Assembly: GCF_000740895.1 (NCBI RefSeq)
Contig: NC_025260.1
Span: 620,001-684,000, forward strand
DNA: 64,000 nucleotides
Direction of reading: 5' to 3'
Origin: Theileria orientalis strain Shintoku
Taxonomy: Eukaryota; Apicomplexa; Aconoidasida; Piroplasmida; Theileriidae
Shown: positions 1 through 11,371 of the stretch, in pieces
Numbering within the stretch: the stretch's first letter is position 1
Layout of the letters: each line of letters opens with the position of its first letter
The notes under the pieces: model-generated
Told to the model about the DNA's origin: nothing
Seen by the model: only the letters and a program-made list of their open reading frames with translations
The model's database searches: none
Position numbers and translations under genes: made by a program

Positions 1-1
1 T

Positions 2-3000
2 GACAAGGTGGTCTACGTTGAAAAGGAATTGAGTGTTGAGATGAAGTTGGACAATCCACTGCCCGTCTGCCTGGTTTTGAAGAACGTGAGACTGATAACG
101 ATCGGTGCAACCTTTGATAGTGAACTCACGGAAATAGAAGTTCCGCCCTTCAAAAGGAACTTTAAACACAACTTAAAGATCGTAATCGGAGAGCCAGGGG
201 CACTTCACGTCATTGGAATCAGCTTCTTACTGTTTGATAAATTGCAGTGCTATCAGCTGATGTTTAAAGACTGCAATTTGTTGTCGCATCTGTTGACACG
301 ATACGAGGCCGAAGACGCGTTTGAAGATAATTTAAAGAGCGACACAGGGCTGATGGATTTGCTAAAGTATTGTTTAAATAGTTAGCTAGAAAGCCACTTG
401 GCAAATAATCACTAAGTGTACGCAGTAGTTAGCATTGGTAGCCGACGACAATAGTTTAATTAACCGTCTCTATTTGCAAATAATAAAAACGTTTAGGAAA
501 AGCGCTGTGTTGGAGTTGAATGCAGTTAACAATTACAACAAGTCGAGACTGGACGTTTATTTCACGGATTTCAACAACTTTTACACGGACGCCAGGTTTG
601 GCAACTTCTACTCGATAGGCTCGAGTAGGAGGACGACTAGTTCTTCGAGAGTGGCAGGTAAAATATCACTGAACACGAGCATATATGACTCCGCAAGAAG
701 TAACATGAGTCGGATGACAAGGAGCATCAGTAGCACGAGCGGAGTTGTCGAACGTGCAAACAGGAGGACCAGTATTGGGAGTAGCAGTGCTAGGCTTAGC
801 AGCATTAACACAGTAGCCACGAGTAACAATCCGAGCATCATTGACATTGACAGCATAAAAAGTGACATGGTTAGCTGGCTGAGGGTCCCAAAATCTGGAC
901 AAGGGACAGTTTTGAAGCAGCTAAAGTTGTGTATGAGTTATTCGTGCAGCTACTGTAACATCTTCTACAGCTATTACGACTCACTGTTGGCGAGTGGCAG
1001 GGGTGATAGAGCGTCAATAAACGTGGCTTATGGCCACCAAGTCAATGCACAGTCGTGTAACGGTGCTAATGCCCATAATGTGGACACGGCTAACAATGCC
1101 AATGTTGACTCTAGTACCAGGACCAATATCTCTAATGTTGACCCTAGTACCAGGACCAATATCTCTAATGTTGACCCTAGTACCAGGACCAATATCTCTA
1201 ATGTTGACCCTAGTACCAGGACCAATAACGGTAATGCCGATAGCGGAGATAATATGGAGGTAGCTCGGCTAATTAACGGCGAAATAAAGCTGATATACGT
1301 CAGGCTGAAGAACGAGAATAAACATCACACCTTTACAAATGTTAAAATATCGGCACTGCCTTACTATACAGCTGAGTCAGCAGACCATGATGTTATCCAT
1401 AGATATAAGAACGAAGTGTACGGAGCGAAGAAGAGGAAAATAAAGAACATAACGATAGGCGGAGACTACGTGAAGGAAAAACTTAAGAAAAACAGACTTA
1501 AGAACATAAAACAGCAGTTCTACTCAAAGTTTATCATTATATTGAACGAACACTGCCAGCTGGTTAGAAGTGACCGCGTTGACTGCCACGATATAAGCGT
1601 GAATAACTACCATGAGCACACTGGTGGAGTGAGTGTTCCACCTAATGAGACACTGTATGTGCCAATAATTTACAAGTGCAACGACATCATAAACAACTTC
1701 AATGTCATACTGGATTACACGATTGTTAAGGTCGGAGATGGAGGCGCCAGTGACACAACTAATTCAACAGTTGGCGATGGCGCGAATAGCACTGAGAGGG
1801 GGTATGTGCACAGGAACGTGAAGGTGAAGGTTCAAAAGTCGTTGGAAATAAACAGCATTAAGTTCGAAAACATGGTATACTTCAATTTGAAGCACTTCAT
1901 ACACAACGCGGATGAGTTTGGCCACCTTTTTAAGCAGTCGACACTATCGTCGCTTAAAACGTACACGCCGATATTCGATCACAAGTGCGTAAGGGCTTTC
2001 ATCAATATCATCAACAAGAGCGATATTAAGTTCAACTGCGTGATAAATAGAACCAATTTCGTATCGGATCCTAATTATACACAGCGGTAAGCATTACTTA
2101 TTTGAATTGGTGTTTAGCAATAGTTACTGTGCACCAACCATTAGTGTTCTTAATTGCTAGATATGCAGCAATAATTGGGTGCACATTGGTAATTACATAC
2201 CCATTTGTAGTTATATAGTCAGTGGTAATCAAATGCTCATTGATGTTTAGTTGGTCCGTTAAGATGAGGAGAATGGATTACAGAAAGGACGTTGACTTAC
2301 ACGAATTCACACAAATGGTCCTGGCACACCTACAGGTTAAATGGACGTGCGATATGAATCAGATTGGAGTCACGAACGTGTACAATCTGAGTGACGAGGA
2401 CAGCTATAAGCTGTACACCAGTAGTTCCTACAACAACCTGACGGCAAATAGCTTTAACTTGGAGAATAGCTGGAGTCACGGCAGCCTCAGCAGGCGCAGG
2501 CTATCGATGTTTGAGAGGGTAATCATCAGGAACTTGAACAGCCTGATCATGTCGAAGTTGACAATAGAGCTCTCAGTGTCGACGAACGATGCGGTGGGAT
2601 CCGCGAAGGGGACGTTTGAGACGAGCCCAGGCTCCAAATTCACAGTAAACGTTCTGGTCAGGAACAACGGATACGAACCGGTCCACGACTATAAGGTGCT
2701 AATAGTGCCCTTTAACAAGGAGTGCTACACCAAAACTAGCGGAATAGAGTACACGGGGTGCCTAGAGCAGATAGGGGCGTGCCCTATCATAGGCCTGAGC
2801 GACTACAGCACTGATACGGCGTGTAACGGAGCTCCCAACGGTACTGATACTGGCACTGAACACGCGATCAACAGTTCCTTAAAGAGGCACACTGACGACT
2901 GGGACTACTACTTGAAGGTGGCGAGCGTTGAATTTGTGACAACTGAGCCAGGCACTCTGGGCATAAACGCCGCAATCATATCTCAAACTGAGAAGGTCGC

Positions 3001-3040
3001 ATACTGGCATCATAATCCACTGACCGTCAAAGTCAATTAG
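2..3040 (+). CDS. TRAPPC9/Trs120-like TRAPP II subunit, 5' part missing
   Basis: TRAPPC9/Trs120 is a large subunit of the TRAPP II tethering complex, which acts in Golgi and endosomal traffic. The frame is open from base 2, so the gene starts before the window. The first segment has the NPLPVCL..L/VPPFKR/GEPGALHVIG pattern of the beta-sandwich repeats in TRAPPC9 C-termini. Three coding blocks are visible: 2 to about 366-380, about 433-2086 and 2251-3040. The second intron is clear (GTAAGC donor at 2087, TTTAG acceptor ending 2250, phase kept). The first is ambiguous because several donors and acceptors between 367 and 442 fit. The middle block holds a low-complexity Ser/Asn/Arg stretch with an 11-residue tandem repeat, then a basic segment. 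The family call rests on pattern resemblance; other Ig-like trafficking proteins are possible. Confidence 0.62.
1101..1232 (+). repeat. 33-bp in-frame tandem repeat, four units
   Basis: Four consecutive 33-base units starting AATGTTGAC each encode the 11 residues NVDPSTRTNIS or a near copy. The first unit has S for P, and the last diverges at its end (TNNGN). The unit is a multiple of three, so copy-number change keeps the reading frame. It lies in the low-complexity part of the TRAPPC9-like gene. Confidence 0.95.
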
Positions 3041-3223
3041 CACAATCGCGTCAACGGTGTAATAATGTACATTTTATAATACTTGGTGCGGATTAGCATC
3101 TGTGTTAAGTTGTTTGGGTGGCCCTGTATTTTGTAGTGGAATACTTTCACTTATTCACCACTTACTTCTTTGGTTTTATTTATACTTTGTTTTACTTGAT
3201 TTTATTATATTTAAATTAACCTT

Positions 3224-4301
3224 ATGGACGACATTGTCTTTCCCGGTACCCTTTTGGGCACCGTTCATGAATACACACCGTCCAATAACGTCTACGTCAA
3301 GGATTCCGTTATATATTCCGCAATTCTGGGCAATGTTTCATATTCGTCGGAAGACTCAACGGTATCTTAAACCATTTAAATCCTCATTATGTCATCGCGT
3401 TCAAATTTATTATACAGAAGACTTCTGTGAGTGTCGTTTCCAACCATATTAAAACTCCGTACGTCGGAGCCACCGTTATCGCACAAATCATTAAGCTGAA
3501 CATAACGAAGGCCGAATGTAACATTATCTGCGTCGATGGGCGGTTTGTCAAGGATTATTTCAAAGGAGTCCTGAGGTAACTTCAGCAACTAACCACTGAA
3601 TGGCCTCTATTTAACTATTTAACCATAAGTAACACTTTCAGTCGCTGTTAACTAACATCCAAACACGTATTTTCACTTTCAACTGGCGTTTCATATGAAT
3701 ACTGTTTAGCAGCAACAACGTTTTGGAATCCAAAAACATTGAAGTTTTCATGTATGATTGGTTTAAGCCAGGGGATTTTATTAAATCGAAAGTGGTAATA
3801 CTTTATTTTTATCGATCAGTGATTAATTATTGATTTAATATTCGTCAACTTTACTTGAAATTATCAATCACTAGCCAACCTAAGTAACTGCTGATTAAAT
3901 TAATTACTGCGCAGATATATGCTGGAGAGGGGAAGCAGTTTGTTTTATCAACTGCAGGTTTGCAGCTCGGCGTCATTAAAACAACTTCTAAAAATGGTAT
4001 CAGTGTGTGTAATTTACCTTTGTAGGCGAGCCTATGGTTCCAATATCCTGGAAGTACTTCATGTCCGTGGATTCCAAGTCTGTGGAGAAGAGGTTAGTCT
4101 CAACTATTTGCCTATGCGCATATATATTTTTGTATACGCATATTCGCACACAACTATGTACATATACACAAACACATCAACACACTCATAAACACTTACT
4201 ATGTACACACTGCGTACCAATGTGTAATGCTACCTACAAGTATAGAATGCATACAACCACGAATATAAAATATTTACAGAAAAGTGGCAAAGAACGATTA
4301 A
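3224..4301 (+). CDS. CSL4: Exosome complex subunit CSL4 (EXOSC1)
   Basis: CSL4 is an S1-domain cap subunit of the RNA exosome, which trims and degrades RNA 3'-5'. Five exons are read: 3224-3361, 3418-3575, one from about 3710 to the GTG|GTAATA donor near 3796, one from ATATATGCTGG (near 3916) to about 3994, one from GCGAGCC (near 4026) to the GTTAGT donor near 4092, and a short last exon 4280-4301. The protein starts MDDIVFPGTLLGTV, as in the CSL4 N-terminal domain. An S1-like part follows (TPYVGATVIAQI, FKPGDFIKSKV). It ends with the conserved GVIKTTSKNGEPMVPISWK and EKRKVAKND. Each join preserves phase. Only the acceptor of exon 3 (3709 or 3712) is uncertain. Its TAA lies 30 bases from the end of the convergent ESF2 gene. 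Confidence 0.88.
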
Positions 4302-4330
4302 CTTTATTACTTTTTCCTTTAAACTGTGTA

Positions 4331-5275
4331 TTATAATGCTATTGAGTTGAGTAGGTTCACTGGAATCTCCTCCTCTGATTGCCCATTTGACTTAATTTTA
4401 TTCCTCTTATTGCTCTGTGTTATCCTTCTGGGTGGTGTGCAAACGGCGTAAGCCTCATCAGCATCGTCACTGATGGAACGTTTGCCATTGTTGGCAGCAT
4501 TACTGGCACTCTCAGCGGTGTCGTCTTCTTTACTGCTTAATGAGTCCCTTTTGCCCTTTCTCTTCAGCTCCATTTGGTGCTCCCGCTTTTCTATTTCCAG
4601 CTGCTCCAGGTACCTCAGGTTCCTTTTACGTTCCCTCTGCAAAAGTAAGTTCAGCTGCTCCTTGCTTTCCCTCTTGTGCTGTGACCAATACTCCACGAGG
4701 TTGTGCCACTTGAACCTGGGGAGGTACCTGATGTTCCATATGTCGTACTTCCAGAAGCTGCTTCTCTTGGTGTCTGCGAAGGGCCTGTTGTTAAGCATTT
4801 TTGCAACGTTCTTCGCCACGCTCTTATCGTAGAACTGTACCCACGCGTGCGTAAACTTGAGCCTTTTGTTTCCTCCCATCTTCACCCTCTTGTTGTACTG
4901 GCCGATGGGCTCCGGGTGTGCGTACACCTTGCCCACTTTCCCAAATTTGCTGAAGTAGGACCTCAATTTACCCAGTCCCATGAAGGGTGGTATTCTAGAG
5001 ATGTATATTATTCCACTTAACTCATCCACCAAATCTGGATAGGGCTCTGAATTAAGCTCCGACTCATAGTCATCTTGGAGGTCATTTTCATTCTCCTCTG
5101 TATCATCTTGATCGCCAATTTCAGATTCCGTATCCTTTACATCTGTTAACTTAGTGTTTTTATCATCAGTATTTATGGAATCTTTATTTACACTAGATAA
5201 ATAGGTGGACTCATCACCACCATCTTTAAAGTCAGTTGATGGGTGACTTGCATCGGTTAAATCAGCTTCTTCCAT
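4331..5275 (-). CDS. ESF2: ESF2/ABT1-family ribosome biogenesis RNA-binding protein
   Basis: ESF2/ABT1 proteins bind pre-rRNA in the nucleolus and act in early small-subunit processing with DEAD-box helicases. The single-exon product is 314 residues. Residues 1-80 are acidic and low-complexity. An atypical RRM follows at about 85-180, with the family signatures IIYISRIPPFMGLGKLR (RNP2 region), KRLKFTHAWVQF, and SFWKYDIWNIRYLPRFKW. A charged coiled coil containing LLLQRERKRNLRYLEQLE comes next, then a basic tail (RRITQSNKRNKIKS). Length and order match yeast Esf2 and human ABT1. The start is the first ATG, with AT-rich spacer upstream. Confidence 0.9.
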   Translation of the reverse strand: MEEADLTDASHPSTDFKDGGDESTYLSSVNKDSINTDDKNTKLTDVKDTESEIGDQDDTEENENDLQDDYESELNSEPYPDLVDELSGIIYISRIPPFMGLGKLRSYFSKFGKVGKVYAHPEPIGQYNKRVKMGGNKRLKFTHAWVQFYDKSVAKNVAKMLNNRPFADTKRSSFWKYDIWNIRYLPRFKWHNLVEYWSQHKRESKEQLNLLLQRERKRNLRYLEQLEIEKREHQMELKRKGKRDSLSSKEDDTAESASNAANNGKRSISDDADEAYAVCTPPRRITQSNKRNKIKSNGQSEEEIPVNLLNSIAL

Positions 5276-5409
5276 ATCATGTAGTGGACACAGTTATTAA
5301 AAATACATAATGGTACAATTTTGTGTTAACAATTAAATGATTATAGTGATTTACTGTAAATGATATGTGGCAGTATTTATTCACTAAATGTACCATATAC
5401 AATTTTTAA

Positions 5410-6725
5410 ATGTACTATAGGTCACATATAAATATCAATCACATTAAAATATTAAATAACCTAGTTAATAAGAGATTCTTTTCCATTTATGACGGAGAAA
5501 TACAGTCGAAACTGAAGTCCGGAAAGTTGACCTATTATGATGTACTGAGCGTGCCCCGAAATGCTGATAAAATTACCATCAGAGAGGTGTCATTGGCGTT
5601 TAAATGATTACATAAAATTAAAGCTTAATTGCCACCGCTAATTTCTTTTAGGCTTACTTGAAGCTTGTTAAGTTGTACCATCCAGATACAAGCAAGGATA
5701 AAAACAGTAGACTAATTTTCATTTGCATCAAGGAATCGCACGATGTTCTCACGGATAGTGGCAAGAGAAGATTATATGACCAGAAATTGAGGTAATTTAC
5801 CTGGTTGTTATAACAATCCACTCAGTCAATACAAGTTAAGGGATGATCCATCCATAAAAATACATCGAGCAGGGAGCAAAGGTAACTTCTGTTAAGAACA
5901 TATATAACATTCTCTTTGAATAAACCGTAATTAATTTCAGAGGCGTTTGATTCGGAGCGATGGGAGCGTTATAAGAGATACACATCAGGTTTGTTTTTCC
6001 CGTTTTAGTTTTTTAAGGCACTCGGCAAGATGCGCATGAGGACAATACCCACCTGTTCACAGTATGTTTACATTCTAGTCGCCATTTTACTCTTTACTCA
6101 TTCATAATTATGCATAGATTGGTGCCATCTTCTTAACGTGTGTTGTTGCTACTTTTTTTTGTTTAATTTTTGGTGAAATATTTGTAAGATTAACAGATTC
6201 CAGGTTTGTTCCTCGTACCAATTACAGCAACAATTAAACCATCTTTTTCACGCATCAGCTTTTAATTACTGTACAGTGTTATTGATGACGTATATGAAGA
6301 TGACGATGTTAAACATGAACACATGGTCAACGCCTTCTTCAATCCCATTAGCCTGAAGTGGGAGCGCATTATCGCACCTTTTGAAGCCCCGACTGTTGCT
6401 GTGTTGAGGAAATACTACAAGCTGGCTCCTGATGAGCCTGGAATGCCCAAGAAGATTACTACAATTGAGGTACTATGTGCCATATTACTACCCCCTAGTT
6501 AGCTACTCTATATTTATGTAAATACGCACACGAACTTATACCTCCACATACATACCTAGATACAAGCACATATTTATGTAAATACGCACACGAACTTATA
6601 CCTCCACATACATTTGTATTTCCACTCGACTCATCTTTTCTTAGATGCCTAGGAGCCAGACCACCAGGCCAACTATTTTATACGATCCTCGTAAGAACAA
6701 GCCGATAATAATATTGCAAAATTAA
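5410..6725 (+). CDS. J-domain (DnaJ-like) protein, probably mitochondrial
   Basis: J-domain proteins stimulate the ATPase of Hsp70. Exon 1 (5410-5586) encodes a basic N-terminus resembling a mitochondrial presequence, then TYYDVLSVPRNADKITIRE. Exon 2 (5652-5791) gives AYLKLVKLYHPDTSKD with the diagnostic HPD and ends with the helix IV pattern RRLYDQKLR. Exons 5826-5881 and 5941-5988 continue in phase. Next, a 7-base exon at 6197-6203 would join in phase to 6277-6469 (WERIIAPFEAPTVAVLRKYY) and 6645-6725 (PTILYDPRKNKP). The J domain is certain. I do not recognise the C-terminal part, and the 6.0-6.3 kb link is the weakest join; a second gene there cannot be excluded. Confidence 0.68.
6511..6613 (+). 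repeat. Intronic 60-bp-period duplication
   Basis: A 43-base block beginning TATTTATGTAAATACGCACA at 6511-6553 recurs exactly at 6571-6613, giving a 60-base period. It lies in the last intron of the J-domain gene, so it has no coding effect. It looks like a recent local duplication. Confidence 0.95.
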
Positions 6726-6781
6726 ATGTACACAGACTAGCTAGCACATGCGTGTTGTTTATTATATTGAAATGTTACTTA

Positions 6782-7228
6782 CTATTGGCAGTCCTTTAGG
6801 TCGTCGTGGCCTTTTAGACCATCGTGTCCCTTGAGGTCGTATAGGAAACTCGCGTTGTCGCCGCCCTCCGGGAACCGCAAGTGGTTTGATATGTCCAGGT
6901 CGAAGGGCTCCTCGTCTATGCTCTCGTACGACTTTATGAATTCTTCGTCCTCGTCGTCGAGAAAATTGCTGGTGTTCAGGTTGGGGTCAAGGGTCGCGGC
7001 CACGTTGTACAGCCTCCCGTCCGAGTTTGTGGTCCTGGCAGCCACGCCTGCTGTAAGTGTGTTATTGGCGTCGCTTGCAGTGCCGTTCGCTGTGTTTTGG
7101 CCGTTTCTGTTTTGCGATTGTTGGACGTTTGACTTGTAAAAGGGCGGGATCATTGCTTGATACTCCGGGCCCACGCGTATTTTCCCCTCACAGCTCTGCA
7201 TCCATTGCCTCTTTGATTCGGTCGACAT
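6782..7228 (-). CDS. Short protein with an ELM2-like motif
   Basis: The single-exon product is 148 residues. Residues 13-33 contain EGKIRVGPEYQAMIPPF, which matches the IRVGPEYQA.IP start of ELM2 domains (MIER, MTA and RERE co-repressors that recruit histone deacetylases). The rest of ELM2 and any SANT domain are not evident. The middle is Asn/Thr/Ala-rich. It is followed by an acidic stretch (LDDEDEEF, ESIDEEPFDLDI) and a C-terminal quasi-repeat LKGHDGLKGHDDLKDCQ. A nuclear chromatin-linked role is inferred from this one motif only. The start is the ATG at 7228; it is convergent with the J-domain gene. Confidence 0.6.
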   Translation of the reverse strand: MSTESKRQWMQSCEGKIRVGPEYQAMIPPFYKSNVQQSQNRNGQNTANGTASDANNTLTAGVAARTTNSDGRLYNVAATLDPNLNTSNFLDDEDEEFIKSYESIDEEPFDLDISNHLRFPEGGDNASFLYDLKGHDGLKGHDDLKDCQ

Positions 7229-7948
7229 TTTAAAATCTGGTCAATTTAACAGGTTTTTCAGTTCTTCGTTAATAATTTTTTAAATATTATCGGTATTAGT
7301 GACAATTATTCAAGATATTATTAGTATAAAAAACAGAAACTAACAATTATTAAAATATAATCCACGGCTATTTTGTAGATGCAATAAATAACAGTACAGT
7401 TATCACATCTGTTCCTTTTTATGGCTTATTAATTGAAAAAATTAATAACTGCATTAATACCGTTAAAAATTAACACAAAAACCTATGGATTAAATTAACA
7501 GAATCATAAACATATGGGTTTTGAGCAGAGTTATTAAAGTTCTTCTCAATTATTCAGCTTATTAATTAAGTCGAGATCGGTGGGACAGATTCTAGGTTTT
7601 AGTTCTTGATATTCACTCCCATATCATGTGGTTTATAGTTATTATTTATATAAAACCAGAATAATCTTTTTTTGATTAAATTTAAACATATTTAGACCAT
7701 CTGCTCAGCTATTGGGGCAACTGCCACATTGTTAAGTTAGTAAATCCCGATTTTTTCATCTTTTTAAAACACCTGGGATTCCAATACAATTAATTTACAC
7801 ATCGGTTTAAGCTACAGTTTTTTGACCCTATATTCACCAATTTTGTGCTAAATCAACTATTCTTTGCTCATTAGACATTTGAGGTTGTGTAAAATGTTGG
7901 TTCGGCCCTTTTTTCCTTAATTATTATGATTAATAATTTGGGGTAAGA
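7229..7948. other. AT-rich spacer with no gene seen
   Basis: About 720 bases lie between two divergent genes. The sequence is very AT-rich with poly-A and poly-T runs. I see no exon with family-like coding sequence, no tRNA-like box and no repeat. It presumably holds the 5' regulatory sequences of both neighbours. Confidence 0.5.
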
Positions 7949-9168
7949 ATGCCTGGGCTCATTTCTTTTATTCTTATTGCATTGAAACTCTGTTTTTGCA
8001 ATTTCAACACTACACACTTACATGACACATGTGTAAGCCTAAATGGTCGAGATTCCAAGTTGAACAGGCACATTTGCGAAGTACCTACTACGTTACAAGC
8101 ACTATTAACTACTATACATTGTTATCGTTATCACATACACTCTTCGTTTAGGAAATTGGTATGTCTCCTTGCCCTTCCAATTCAGGTGTCTGCAATCTGA
8201 ACCCTAAGGTTATTGAGGACGCTTCTGATAGAGAAAAGTGCCTAAAAACACTCTTTGGGTTCTTTTCAACTGTAGCATGTATCTTACTAGCTTAATAAAT
8301 ACCTATAAATCAGCACATTCAATATTAAATTATAGTTTTTCTAAGCTATTACTAAGTATTTTAAACAAATCTTCTATTTAATTATAGATATATTGATTGC
8401 TATGAACCCTAATAACCTATACATTGTGAAAATATTCTTAGGTGATGATTCTAAGCCTAAGGAATACATATACTCGGGCAAGGATGGAATTACTACTATA
8501 TATGTTTCAAAGGACATATCTAAGCTTTTGTGGAAGTGTATCCATTAATTCGTTTTTATTTAGCACCAACGCCCTGTTAGAAATACTAATTGATTATTAG
8601 CTTGTTCCAAAAGGGCTGAACTGTCAATATCAGATATGATAGAAGAGGATGAGTCAAAAAGGTATTTTCCAGTTACTTCTACAAGTTTTACAGAGTGCAT
8701 ACAACCTAGTCATATTGATATTTTTTAATTTTCCCTATTTCATCTTTTATTACTAGATTTTGTAAGATTTTGACATTGGCTAAAAGCAAAGTCAAAATTC
8801 GGCAGTCTATCAACCTTCCTGGATTAAATAAAATACCAATCATGAGATCAGAAGGTTTTTTGCGGCATTTTTTCTAATAATTAACCAAATGTGTAGATGT
8901 TGCAGAAATTGATTGGCTCCTGGGTGGTCACGTACGTTTAATTAAAATAAACGTTTTTTAGGTCAATTGGAATTTAATCAAATTAAAAATATCTGGTACC
9001 CAAGATTACATTCAATTAAACCAATTAGGAGTACTTGTGCTCATAACAATTGTATTCTTAACTCTCTCCACCATCTATGTTAGGCAGGGTTCGTTTTTTC
9101 AATTATATAGGCGTTTAGGGGACAAAAAGAGGAGATTGAAGGAGTCAATTACCTACTTTGAAGTATAA
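7949..9168 (+). CDS. Multi-exon type I membrane protein, unrecognised
   Basis: The N-terminus (MPGLISFILIALKLCFCNF, ATG at 7949) looks like a signal peptide. Later exons splice in consistent phase: one with NPKVIEDASDREKCLKTLFG (about 8187-8280), one with NNLYIVKIFLGDDSKPK (about 8390-8535), one with CSKRAELSISDM ending 8661, then 8757-8854, 8897-8931 and 8962 to about 9108. The last of these carries a transmembrane helix (LGVLVLITIVFLTLSTIYV). A final exon encodes the short basic tail GDKKRRLKESITYFEV and stops at 9168. The topology is a signal peptide, a luminal part of about 200 residues, one helix and a KKRR tail, as in ER or Golgi proteins. The joins between 8000 and 8190 and near 8560 are uncertain. 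No function is claimed. Confidence 0.55.
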
Positions 9169-9475
9169 AATACTAGTTTATAGCTTGCTAGGATGTATTA
9201 GTCGAAAATGGTATGTGAAAATATTGTGTAGGAATCCGATGATAATTTGGTGGAACTGGATTTAAACTTTTAATAACGTAGTATTTTTAATGTATCGTAT
9301 AACCTTTTAATATGGAATGATTAATATATGGTTCTAAACTGTTTAGATGGTGTGTAATTATCATTTGTTAGTATGGGGACCTGGTTCAATTTATATTTAA
9401 TTAATTTTATTAGTTACTATTAAAATAACATATTATTTACTTTTTGATTGACATATCCGTAAATTAATGTATAAA
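9169..9475. other. AT-rich intergenic spacer
   Basis: About 300 bases between two genes on the same strand. No coding or RNA signal was seen. It should hold the 3' end of the membrane-protein gene and the upstream region of eIF3g. Confidence 0.5.
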
Positions 9476-11179
9476 ATGAGAGTTCCAGACAGTAAGTTTT
9501 ATATTCTATTACTTTATTTAATATCGTTGATTGGTCTTCCGTAAGTTCCATTAAGGCCTTTATTTACAGATTCAGCCAGTAATATTTGTTTTCCCAGTAA
9601 TTACCGGATATACATATCATTATTTAGTTAGAATCCACCCATATCTTGTTATCTTCTATCCTATCAAGTGTTCAATTTAACTTCAGACGATTCCGGATCT
9701 GATACTAAATGGGCCGATATTGAGGCTGATGAGGATTACGAAAAGCCTCAGAACTTAACTGGGTTCGATTTTGGAATCGATGAGCAGGGAATCAAGACGT
9801 TCATATCATACCCTAAAAATAACCGTGGACAATCAATTAAAGTAAGCCATTAGTACAATGTTAAATTTACAAGTAAACTATATAGCTTATTTTCTATTGA
9901 GTGAGTCTATGCCCTAATAATATGTTATTTGCTATAAATGAGTTGTAATAATACACACAAACATGATTTAGTTAACCAAACGCATAAAGGAGATTAAAAT
10001 CATTAAAAAGACCCACAAATCTGTGTTTGACCGCAAAAATCTTCTGCCCTTTAACCTAGATGATCAAACAGACATGGGATCTACTTTAATATCAAACGAA
10101 GATATCTTGTTGGAGCCATCGAGAAATGAACGCAGATTTAACCAAGACGAATCTGATTTCTTATATACAGTAAGTATTAGACCCGACCCATATACCGCTT
10201 TTTACATTTAAATATTATAATTTTTAATTTTTAGCCTGTTGACGCAAACCTAATGAGATTAACGAGGGACTTAAAGCTTAAATTCAAGAGTCTCCGCGAA
10301 GAGGACGTGGTGGTACAGTTATTAGACTATTATAACTAATTACACACCGTACCACTAGATTCAAATTAGTAGAGCCAGAAGTAGACTACTATTCTATTAT
10401 AAAAACGTAATAAATGTTTTACAGGAGGAGGAAGTTGAGGAGAAGGAAACGACAGCCAAATATATACCACCGTCCAGAAAAGATGGAGTGGAGCGTCGAT
10501 CATTTGTATGTTATGTTTACCGTCTATTGTGTACCACAAATAGTTATCGTTTGCTGAGATTGAGTTAACGACATCATGTAACCATTGCTAATAATTGACT
10601 ATTAGGATGAGAACACTATTCGTATTACAAATCTGAGTGAGGACATTAAAGAAAAGGACTTGACCGACCTATTTGGCAAGGTTGGAAGAATTCACCGCGC
10701 ATATTTGGCTAAGTACAAGTAAGTGGACACTCTACTATTGTTGCTGCTATGGTTGTTAGTATTGTTTCTGTTATGTTTGTTAGTATTGTTTCTGTTATGT
10801 TTGTTAGTATTGTTACTATTGTTGCTGCTATGTTTGTTAGTATAGATTTTGCTAAGGTTATTCTCACAATTAACTCAATTATTATAGGGAAACTCAGAAC
10901 TCCAAGGGATTTGCCTTCGTTACATACGTCAATAGGCAAGATGCAATTGAGGCAATTAACAGATTTAACCGTTTGGGATACAACAATCTGTTACTCAATG
11001 TAAGTCGCAACTATTATAGAATACTTATATATCTATACAGCTAACTGTCCTATTTACATAGCTACTCAATAGCTCAACTACTTATTTTTTATCCGTATAT
11101 TTATGTTCATACCATGGATAACTTCTAAATTAATGTGTATCTTTAGGTTGAATGGGCTAAACCTGCTAAGGATCGTTAA
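9476..11179 (+). CDS. eIF3g: Translation initiation factor eIF3 subunit G
   Basis: eIF3g is an RNA-binding subunit of eIF3, active in 40S scanning. Eight exons join in phase: 9476 to about 9491 (MRVPD), 9687-9841, 9972-10169, 10235-10312, 10425-10505, 10606-10718, 10888-10999 and 11147-11179. The N-terminal half has the family features TKWADIEADED, a basic LTKRIKEIK segment, and KYIPPSRKDG just before the RRM. The C-terminal RRM has RNP2 (TIRITNLS), RNP1 (KGFAFVTY) and the ending LLLNVEWAKPAKDR. The order, N-terminal eIF3i-binding part then C-terminal RRM, is standard. The intron 10719-10887 contains imperfect TTGTTAGTATTG repeats. Confidence 0.9.
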
Positions 11180-11371
11180 TTTTTTTACATTCTGTGTCAC
11201 CCATTAACTATTATCATCTTTGCATTTTTTACCACTCACATTCATCTGTAGCTGTTGATTATTTTATGTTAAACCCATTCAATACAAATGTAAGACAGTC
11301 ATACATACATACAATGAATATTTTAATAAATTAATGTACATTGGTTGATCAGAAGGAATCTGTTGAAAGTC

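Noticed and set aside
3102..3452. 116-residue open frame starting upstream of CSL4
   Set aside because: It crosses CSL4 exon 1 and intron 1 in the wrong frame; the CSL4 frame has clear family motifs.
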